Of a DNA stretch of 11,631 bases, positions 6,234-11,631 are shown one piece after another. The DNA is taken from assembly GCA_029940345.1 (NCBI GenBank), contig JAOZRC010000045.1, positions 3,898 through 15,528 on the forward strand, in the 5' to 3' direction. Position 1 is the first letter of the stretch; each line of letters opens with the position of its first letter. The notes beneath the pieces were generated by a model. That model ran no database searches. It was not told the origin of the DNA and saw only the letters and a program-made list of their open reading frames with translations. The DNA comes from Desulfobacterales bacterium (GTDB lineage: Bacteria; Desulfobacterota; Desulfobacteria; Desulfobacterales; JAUCGF01). The translations under genes were made by a program, and so were the position numbers.

Positions 6234-8375
6234 ATGGAAATTTTGATGAAAGCGAATGTCGGGGGGAGATCTCTGGAGATTCAAACCGGTAAAATTGCCA
6301 AACAGGCATCCGGTTCAGTTGTTGTTAAATATGGCGAAACCGTTGTTTTAGTTGCGGTCGTTTCGGCTGATAAAGCCAAAGAAGGCCTTGATTTCTTACC
6401 CTTGACCGTTGAATACCAGGAAAAAATATATTCGGCCGGCAAAATTCCAGGCAACTATTTCAGACGTGAAATCGGCCGACCGAGTGAAAAAGAAACCTTA
6501 ACATGCCGCATGATTGATCGCCCAGTGCGCCCGCTTTTCCCTAAGGGATATACTTTCGAGACCCAAATTATTGCCACCGTGTTGTCTATGGACAGGGCGA
6601 ACGACGCTGATATGCTGGCCCTGGTGGGCGCTTCCGCCGCGCTTGAAATTTCGGATATTCCGTTTGAAGGCCCTATCGCGGCCGTGCGCATCGGTCGCAT
6701 TGATGGGCAATTGATCATTAACCCGATTATCAGTCAATATGACCAATGTGATATTAATATTGTTGTTGCCGGCACTAAAACGGGGGTTGTCATGGTGGAG
6801 GGCGGCAGCTCGTTTGTCAGTGAAACGGACATGCTGGAAGCTATATTTTTCGGTCATAACGCGCTTCAACCATTGATTGAATTACAGGAACAGATGAAAA
6901 AGAGCGTCGGCAAACCCAAACGCACAATGACGGTTCCCACTGACGAAGAGATACGGAAATATGATGTGATCAAAGCTAAGGTCGAGTCGATAGCCGCCCA
7001 ACAGATTCATGATGCGATGACGATTGCTGATAAAATGGAACGTCAGAATGCGTTGCGAGTGGTTAAAACCGAAGTTCGGTCAAAATTGGAATCGGAAAAT
7101 TTCGGCTTTAGCGATGACAACGATGAATGTTACGCCTCAAACATTGACACGGCATTGAAAGAGTTGATCAAGCAAACGAGCCGTGCTTTGGTACTCAATG
7201 AAGGCCGGCGAATCGACGGCCGCCGTTTCGATGAAGTCCGAAAAATCGCATGTGAAGTGGGACTGTTGCCCCGGCCGCACGGAAGTGCACTTTTCACACG
7301 CGGTGAAACACAAGTGCTTGGTGTCCTGACATTGGGAACCGGCCGTGATGAACAGCGTATTGAGACCCTGAATGGTGATGAAAACAGATCATTTATGCTG
7401 CATTATAATTTCCCGCCTTATTGTGTGGGGGAAGTCCGACGATTGGGCGGACCCGGACGGCGTGACATCGGTCATGGCAATCTGGCAACACGTGCGATTG
7501 AAAAAGTCCTACCTGGAAAAGATGAATTCGATTATACGATCCGCCTGGTGTCCGAGGTTTTTGAATCGAACGGTTCTTCTTCCATGGGAACGGTGTGTTC
7601 CGGAATAATGGCGTTAATGGATGGCGGCGTCCCGATTAAGACACCTGTTTCTGGAATTGCCATGGGTATGGTTAAAGAGGGCGATCAGGTTGTCATTTTG
7701 ACTGATATCCTTGGAGATGAAGACCATACCGGTGATATGGACTTTAAAGTCGCCGGCAGCCAAGATGGTATCACAGCGCTTCAGATGGATATCAAAATTC
7801 ATGAGCTTTCCAAAGATATCCTGGCACAGGCGCTGGAACAAGCCCGGGTCGGCCGCTTGCACATCTTGCAGAAAATGCAGGGGGCACTCACCACATCCCG
7901 GGAAACAATATCCGATTATGCACCCAAAGTGGAAGCGATCAGGATAAATCCTGATAAAATCCGTGATATTATCGGTCCGGGTGGTAAGATTATCCGCATA
8001 CTGCAAAGTGAAACCAACACCCACATTGAAGTGGATGATTCCGGTTTGGTCAAAATATCCGCCATGTCCTCGGAAGATCGCGATGCCGCCGTTAAGCGCG
8101 TGAATGAAATCACGGCAGAGCCGGAAATCGGTAAAATTTATGATGGTAAAGTGGTCAAAATCATGGATTTTGGCGCCTTTGTACAGATCATGCCGGGAAC
8201 CGACGGTCTATGCCACATTTCCCAATTAGCCCAACGACGCATTACGCGCGTCACGGATGTGGTCAAAGAAGGCGATAACCTGAAAGTCAAAGTGTTGGAA
8301 ATCAGCCGGGATGGTAAAATTCGCCTGAGCCACAAAGCGGTTCTGGAAGAAAAACATGGCCGTAACAATAAATAA
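6234..8375 (+). CDS. pnp: Polyribonucleotide nucleotidyltransferase (PNPase)
   Basis: PNPase is a trimeric 3'-5' phosphorolytic exoribonuclease and a core part of mRNA decay, able to run in reverse as an RNA polymerase. The 713-residue protein is normal in length. The first RNase PH domain begins at [20 protein letters not shown] and includes [21 protein letters not shown] helical linker domain follows. The second RNase PH domain starts near residue 325 ([15 protein letters not shown]). The catalytic residues match E. coli D486, D492 and K494 as D497, D503 and K505 in [15 protein letters not shown]. The KH domain has the GPGGK loop at 581-585, and the S1 domain runs from about 633 ([21 protein letters not shown]) to near the end. 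AGGAG at 6223-6227 supports ATG 6234; an in-frame ATG at 6246 is a weaker choice. The 3' end overlaps the peptidase gene by 20 nt. Confidence 0.98.
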   Translation: MEILMKANVGGRSLEIQTGKIAKQASGSVVVKYGETVVLVAVVSADKAKEGLDFLPLTVEYQEKIYSAGKIPGNYFRREIGRPSEKETLTCRMIDRPVRPLFPKGYTFETQIIATVLSMDRANDADMLALVGASAALEISDIPFEGPIAAVRIGRIDGQLIINPIISQYDQCDINIVVAGTKTGVVMVEGGSSFVSETDMLEAIFFGHNALQPLIELQEQMKKSVGKPKRTMTVPTDEEIRKYDVIKAKVESIAAQQIHDAMTIADKMERQNALRVVKTEVRSKLESENFGFSDDNDECYASNIDTALKELIKQTSRALVLNEGRRIDGRRFDEVRKIACEVGLLPRPHGSALFTRGETQVLGVLTLGTGRDEQRIETLNGDENRSFMLHYNFPPYCVGEVRRLGGPGRRDIGHGNLATRAIEKVLPGKDEFDYTIRLVSEVFESNGSSSMGTVCSGIMALMDGGVPIKTPVSGIAMGMVKEGDQVVILTDILGDEDHTGDMDFKVAGSQDGITALQMDIKIHELSKDILAQALEQARVGRLHILQKMQGALTTSRETISDYAPKVEAIRINPDKIRDIIGPGGKIIRILQSETNTHIEVDDSGLVKISAMSSEDRDAAVKRVNEITAEPEIGKIYDGKVVKIMDFGAFVQIMPGTDGLCHISQLAQRRITRVTDVVKEGDNLKVKVLEISRDGKIRLSHKAVLEEKHGRNNK

Positions 8376-9678
8376 ATCAGTCCTGGCCAACGGCATTCGT
8401 ATCTTGACCAAAACAATGCCCTATATGCGCTCTGTCTCTATGGGCGTTTGGGTGGATGCCGGAGCCCGGGATGAATCCGCTGTGGAAAGCGGGTTAAGCC
8501 ATTTCATCGAGCACATGCTTTTCAAAGGCACGCATAAACGCAGCGCCCTTCAGATCGCCAGGGAGTTCGATGCCATCGGCGGCCTGACCAACGCCTTTAC
8601 CTCCATGGAAAAAACCTGTTTCCATGCACGCGTGATGGATGAGCATCTGCCAACCATGTTTGATATCCTTGGCGATATTTTGTTGAATTCGCGTTTTGAA
8701 ATCCGGGAAATCGAAAATGAACGGCCGGTGATATTGCAGGAAATCAGCATGCAGGAAGACAGTCCCGACGAATATGTTCATTATCTATACGCCAGGAATT
8801 CTTGGGGTGATACGCCGTTGGGACGCTCTGTTTTAGGAAATCGTGAGAACGTTATCGCATTTGATGATCACACGATCAGGGATTTTTTTCAGCGTGCGTA
8901 TCAACCAGAGCGCATTATCGTATCGGCCGCTGGCAATTTGGATCATAACCATCTTGTTGATCTTGTCGAACCGATGTTTACCCGTTCTGATTTGGGGATG
9001 CAATCGCCCGCCACTTGGCCGGAACGGCGTACAATTCCGGAGCAAAAGAGTGTGAATCTGCATTTTCGTCAACTTGAACAGGCGCATATCATCATCGGAA
9101 CGCCGGGAATCGCGATTACGGATCCGCGGCGTTATGCCTTTTCACTGATGAATATCCTCTTAGGCGGCAATATGAGTTCAAGGCTTTTTCAAGAGATTCG
9201 TGAACGCCGTGGATTAGCTTACTCGGTTTACTCCTTTTTCACATCCTATGTGGACACTGGAATGTTTAGTGTCTATGCCGGTGTTGCGCCTGATAATGTG
9301 AATGAAACGATTCGCTTAATTATCAAAGAGATGCGGGTTCTGAAAAATGAACGGGTCGGCAATGATGAACTTTCACGCGCCAAAGAGTTCACCAAAGGCA
9401 ATCTGGTATTAGCATCTGAAAGCAATGAAAATCAAATGGTGCGTTTGGCGCAAAATGAATTTAATTTAGGGCGACAGACACCCCTTAAGGAGGTTGTTGC
9501 CAAGATTGAAGCCGTTACAACGGAAGATATTCTTGAGTTGGCCCGGTCGCTGTTTCAACTCCGCCGGCCGTGTTTAACTATTTTGGGACCGGTTGACAAA
9601 TCTCAAATTCAGTTTGATCCGGACCTTGCCGGCCCTTCCACCCCGGGGGACTTAATCTTACCAGGGACGCAAGCATGA
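8356..9678 (+). CDS. M16 family zinc metallopeptidase (processing-peptidase-like)
   Basis: M16 (pitrilysin/MPP-like) peptidases are clam-shaped zinc enzymes that cleave peptides, often signal or transit peptides. The 440-residue protein has the inverted zinc motif HxxEH as H49-F-I-E52-H53 ([12 protein letters not shown]). The third ligand is E129 in ERPVILQEI, exactly 76 residues after H53 as the family expects. The second, non-catalytic half contains [19 protein letters not shown], the Arg/Tyr pair region typical of the single-chain bacterial 45-50 kDa members. There is no signal peptide, so it is probably cytoplasmic. It overlaps pnp by 20 nt and dut by 4 nt (ATGA), so it should be co-transcribed and translationally coupled with both. 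A peptidase of this family next to pnp is common in bacteria; its physiological substrate is not established from context. Confidence 0.93.
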   Translation: MAVTINKSVLANGIRILTKTMPYMRSVSMGVWVDAGARDESAVESGLSHFIEHMLFKGTHKRSALQIAREFDAIGGLTNAFTSMEKTCFHARVMDEHLPTMFDILGDILLNSRFEIREIENERPVILQEISMQEDSPDEYVHYLYARNSWGDTPLGRSVLGNRENVIAFDDHTIRDFFQRAYQPERIIVSAAGNLDHNHLVDLVEPMFTRSDLGMQSPATWPERRTIPEQKSVNLHFRQLEQAHIIIGTPGIAITDPRRYAFSLMNILLGGNMSSRLFQEIRERRGLAYSVYSFFTSYVDTGMFSVYAGVAPDNVNETIRLIIKEMRVLKNERVGNDELSRAKEFTKGNLVLASESNENQMVRLAQNEFNLGRQTPLKEVVAKIEAVTTEDILELARSLFQLRRPCLTILGPVDKSQIQFDPDLAGPSTPGDLILPGTQA

Positions 9679-10127
9679 AATTGAATGTTCGCTTAAAGCG
9701 TCTGCGTCCGGATACGGATGCTGATTTGGCGATGCCTCGGTATATGACATCCGCTGCATCCGGGATGGATATTTGCGCGGCTTTGGAAATGCCGCTGACT
9801 TTAGCGGCCGGTAAAATCGCGCTGATACCCACCGGTTTTGCCATTGAGATTCCAAACGGTTTCGAAGCTCAGATTCGGCCGCGCAGCGGACTGGCTGTCA
9901 AACACGGCATCGGTATCATTAACTCTCCGGGCACGATTGATGCGGACTACCGCGGTGAAGTGAAAATTGCGCTTATCAACCTCGGCCCGGCACCCTACAC
10001 GATTCGGCGCGGCGACCGCATTGCCCAGATGATTTTTCAAAGCGTCTGCCGTGCCAACCTGCAAGTTGTTGAACAATTAGATGACTCTCAGCGCCATGAT
10101 GGCGGTTTTGGCCATACGGGGGTTTGA
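9675..10127 (+). CDS. dut: dUTP diphosphatase (deoxyuridine triphosphatase)
   Basis: Dut hydrolyses dUTP to dUMP and pyrophosphate, keeping uracil out of DNA and supplying dUMP for thymidylate synthesis. The 150-residue protein fits the trimeric all-beta family and has all five motifs: ASGMDI (28-33), RPRSGLA (68-74), NSPGTIDADYRGE (83-95, catalytic Asp D89), RRGDRIAQMI (111-120), and the C-terminal arm RHDGGFGHTG (140-149). The arm differs a little from the usual RGxGGFGSTG: HD replaces Gly-x before the GGFG and His replaces Ser before TG. These changes keep the nucleotide-covering loop recognisable. The ATG overlaps the peptidase stop as ATGA, and the stop codon abuts the next gene's repeat-rich start. 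Confidence 0.97.
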   Translation: MKLNVRLKRLRPDTDADLAMPRYMTSAASGMDICAALEMPLTLAAGKIALIPTGFAIEIPNGFEAQIRPRSGLAVKHGIGIINSPGTIDADYRGEVKIALINLGPAPYTIRRGDRIAQMIFQSVCRANLQVVEQLDDSQRHDGGFGHTGV

Positions 10128-10130
10128 CTT

Positions 10131-10174
10131 TGGAATTCAGAATGCAGAATTCGGAAGCAGTAAGTCCAAATTCT
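10131..10174. repeat. GAATTC-type repeat at the dut/MBL gene junction
   Basis: GAATTC occurs at 10133-10138 and 10147-10152. AGAATTCGGA at 10146-10155 pairs with TCCAAATTCT at 10165-10174 at 9 of 10 positions. The segment is a more diverged relative of the elements at and in truB (9 of 12 positions to the core GAACTCGGAATT). It encodes the first residues of the MBL protein (QNSEAVSPNSK), carries the ATG at 10142, and supplies GGAA at 10132-10135 as a possible ribosome binding site. Confidence 0.65.
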
Positions 10175-10954
10175 AAAAGCATCTCCTTATGTATGCTGGC
10201 CAGTGGCAGTAGCGGCAATGCCATTTATGTTTCAGACGGCGTTACATCTGTTTTGATCGACGCGGGTCTGTCCGGACGTGAAATTGAACGGCGTTTAGCG
10301 CTTCGCGGAATCAAAACGCAGACTTTAAATGGTATTGTGGTATCCCACGAACATACCGACCATATCCAGGGGGTCGGTGTTCTGGCGCGTCGTCATAAGC
10401 TTCCGGTTTATATCAGCCGTCCGACAATGCAAGCCGCTTCCACTCGACTAAAAACCATGCCATCATCTGTCCATTTTGAATGCGGTGTTGCCTTTCAGTT
10501 GAACACTCTCCTGATCCACCCGTTTTCGGTGTCCCATGATGTCAGCGACCCGGCCGGTTTTACAATCAGCAGCAACGGTTCTAAGATCGGGATTGCCACG
10601 GACCTGGGGATTGCCACCGCGCTTGTAAAAGAACATCTCAAGGAGTGCGTCATGTTAGTATTGGAAGCCAATCATGATCCGACGATGCTGATGCAAGGCC
10701 CTTACCCCTGGCCATTAAAGCAGCGGGTTAGCAGTCGCATCGGCCATCTTTCCAATGAAGCGTCCCGTGATCTGTTAAATGAAATTCAAAGTGACCGCCT
10801 TGAACATGTGATCCTGGCCCACTTGAGCGCAACCAATAACACGCCGGCGAAAGCGCTTGATGTTGTCAGCCGTGTGACTACCGGAACAAAAATTCAATTG
10901 AGCGTCGCCGGCCAGGATGAATGCGGCGAATTGATTCGCCATTATACGGGCTAA
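10142..10954 (+). CDS. MBL-fold metallo-hydrolase, WalJ/YycJ-like
   Basis: This is a metallo-beta-lactamase-fold hydrolase of the YycJ/WalJ type. Members are thought to be nucleases or phosphodiesterases, but the substrate is not known from sequence. The signature is complete: LASGSSGNAIYV near the start, the metal motif HEHTDH (H69, H71, D73, H74 from the 10142 start), SHDVSDPAGF, IATDLG, LEANHDP and the late LAHLSATNN. From ATG 10142 it is 270 residues. Relatives usually begin about 3 residues before LASGSSGN, so the first 18 or so residues are repeat-derived. ATG 10142 is preferred because GGAA lies 6 nt upstream. A TTG at 10124, overlapping the dut TGA, would extend it by 6 residues. An ATG at 10193 (MLASGSSGN) is possible but would trim the first strand. 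It is probably co-transcribed with dut. Confidence 0.88.
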   Translation: MQNSEAVSPNSKSISLCMLASGSSGNAIYVSDGVTSVLIDAGLSGREIERRLALRGIKTQTLNGIVVSHEHTDHIQGVGVLARRHKLPVYISRPTMQAASTRLKTMPSSVHFECGVAFQLNTLLIHPFSVSHDVSDPAGFTISSNGSKIGIATDLGIATALVKEHLKECVMLVLEANHDPTMLMQGPYPWPLKQRVSSRIGHLSNEASRDLLNEIQSDRLEHVILAHLSATNNTPAKALDVVSRVTTGTKIQLSVAGQDECGELIRHYTG

Positions 10955-10959
10955 ATAAT
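10931..10959 (+). promoter_or_regulatory. Possible promoter for the downstream exported-protein gene
   Basis: TTGATT at 10931-10936, inside the end of the MBL gene, is followed after 17 nt by AATAAT at 10954-10959 (5 of 6 to the -10 consensus). A perfect TATAAT at 10960-10965 also exists but has no -35 at normal spacing. The gap 10955-10990 is very AT-rich, which fits a promoter region. This is a consensus match only. Confidence 0.3.
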
Positions 10960-11009
10960 TATAATAAAACAACTTTAAAAATTAAGTTTCAAGTCAGAGG
11001 ACGAAGCAC

Positions 11010-11631
11010 ATGGCAAACAGAATACATCTTTTTATTGTGTTGATTCTTTTTCTTTCAATCAATACGGTCTCATCCTGGGCCCAAGACCCTTTAGAAGAGA
11101 TTCCCGTTCCGAAAACATTGAATCCGGGTTTAGAACATTTGTTAAAATTAGTGGAACCAGATAATACTGTCTCATTTGATCCCGCGCGCATTGCACCTGT
11201 TCTGGATTTTATGACAACTTCTAAAAAGACAAACTGCCTTTACTATTCCGACATTGATATCCCCGGCGTCTCTTCATATAATGAATTTGATCTTCGTAAA
11301 GAATTCAGATCATTTTTAAAACTTTCATTTTCTCCCGATATCCCGAATTATATCGTTATGCCTTCATCCGTGCGTCTTAACTACTGGAAGCAGGTCGAAG
11401 GCCAAAAAAACGTGCCGTTTCCTGATCTATGGAAAACGTTTGCCAATCTCAAACAACCGGTAATTATTTCAGGCATTCAGTATGAAGTGACCACCCCTAA
11501 TTTGGACACAGGCGGGTATTACGGCTACAATTCTGATCGTCGGATAATCCTATTGAATCACAAAGGACGCAAAGTGCTGCTCTCTTTATCAAAGCAGATA
11601 AAGAAATCCGAAGTTGGCAAAAAAGGGTATG
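11010..11631 (+). CDS. Exported protein of unknown function (3' truncated by window end)
   Basis: An open frame runs from ATG 11010 to the window edge without a stop, giving 207 complete codons. A good ribosome binding site, AGAGGA at 10996-11001, lies 8 nt upstream. The N-terminus MANRIHLFIVLILFLSINTV looks like a Sec signal peptide: Arg at 4, a hydrophobic core at about 7-20, and a likely cleavage after A24 (SSWA/QD). The mature part has no repeat, transmembrane segment or catalytic motif I recognise. It contains LEHLLKLVEPDNTVSFDPAR, a single Cys at TNCLYYSDID, and a Tyr/Gly patch GGYYGYNSD followed by RRIILLNHKGRKVLLSLS. The last part resembles a beta-rich secreted domain, but I do not assign a family. 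It differs in theme from the housekeeping genes upstream and may be a separate transcription unit. Only the N-terminal part is visible. Confidence 0.75.
   Translation, partial: MANRIHLFIVLILFLSINTVSSWAQDPLEEIPVPKTLNPGLEHLLKLVEPDNTVSFDPARIAPVLDFMTTSKKTNCLYYSDIDIPGVSSYNEFDLRKEFRSFLKLSFSPDIPNYIVMPSSVRLNYWKQVEGQKNVPFPDLWKTFANLKQPVIISGIQYEVTTPNLDTGGYYGYNSDRRIILLNHKGRKVLLSLSKQIKKSEVGKKGY

Noticed and set aside
8790..8805. GAATTC sites inside the M16 gene, and in pnp near 7524, as further repeat copies
   Set aside because: They are isolated hexamers with no flanking match to the GGAACTCGGAATT core and no inverted partner, and they encode normal family sequence.
1..11631. CRISPR arrays, tRNA or rRNA genes, insertion sequences, phage or defence genes
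   Set aside because: I saw no regularly spaced repeats with spacers, no tRNA-like cloverleaf, and no transposase, integrase, toxin or nuclease defence protein. All long frames are explained by core genes or the one exported protein.

Overview
The window is a nearly continuous plus-strand run of bacterial housekeeping genes in the order (nusA tail)-infB-rbfA-nrnA-truB-rpsO-pnp-M16 peptidase-dut-MBL hydrolase, followed by the start of an unrecognised exported protein. The order infB-rbfA-nrnA(DHH)-truB-rpsO-pnp-M16-dut, moderate base composition and the protein sequences suggest a Desulfobacterota (former Deltaproteobacteria) genome, probably close to Desulfobacterales. That placement is inference from gene order and general familiarity; no 16S gene or other marker is present to prove it.

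Layout. 1-189: acidic C-terminal tail of an upstream gene, most likely nusA. 190-452: infB leader, containing a 13-bp tandem repeat, a perfect 10-bp stem-loop, a smaller stem-loop and a 17-bp repeat that recurs at the truB start. 453-4716: infB, rbfA and nrnA, tightly packed, with a 41-nt rbfA/nrnA overlap. 4718-6045: truB and rpsO, with short GAATTC-rich repeats at both ends of truB and inside it. 6046-6233: pnp leader with a possible promoter and small hairpins. 6234-10954: pnp, M16 peptidase, dut and MBL hydrolase; pnp/M16 and M16/dut overlap, and the MBL gene begins in or just after the dut stop. 10955-11009: AT-rich gap. 11010-end: partial gene with a signal peptide.

Function. IF2, RbfA, TruB and S15 serve translation initiation, 30S maturation and tRNA pseudouridylation. 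NrnA and PNPase degrade RNA, NrnA taking the short end products. Dut removes dUTP. The M16 peptidase and MBL hydrolase are conserved passengers with less certain roles.

I see no phage, CRISPR, toxin-antitoxin, insertion sequence or unknown enzymatic system. The most unusual signal is a family of short EcoRI-site-rich inverted repeats, sharing a core close to GGAACTCGGAATT. They sit at gene junctions and once inside a coding sequence, in frame, where they add residues to TruB and the MBL protein and may supply start codons or ribosome binding sites.
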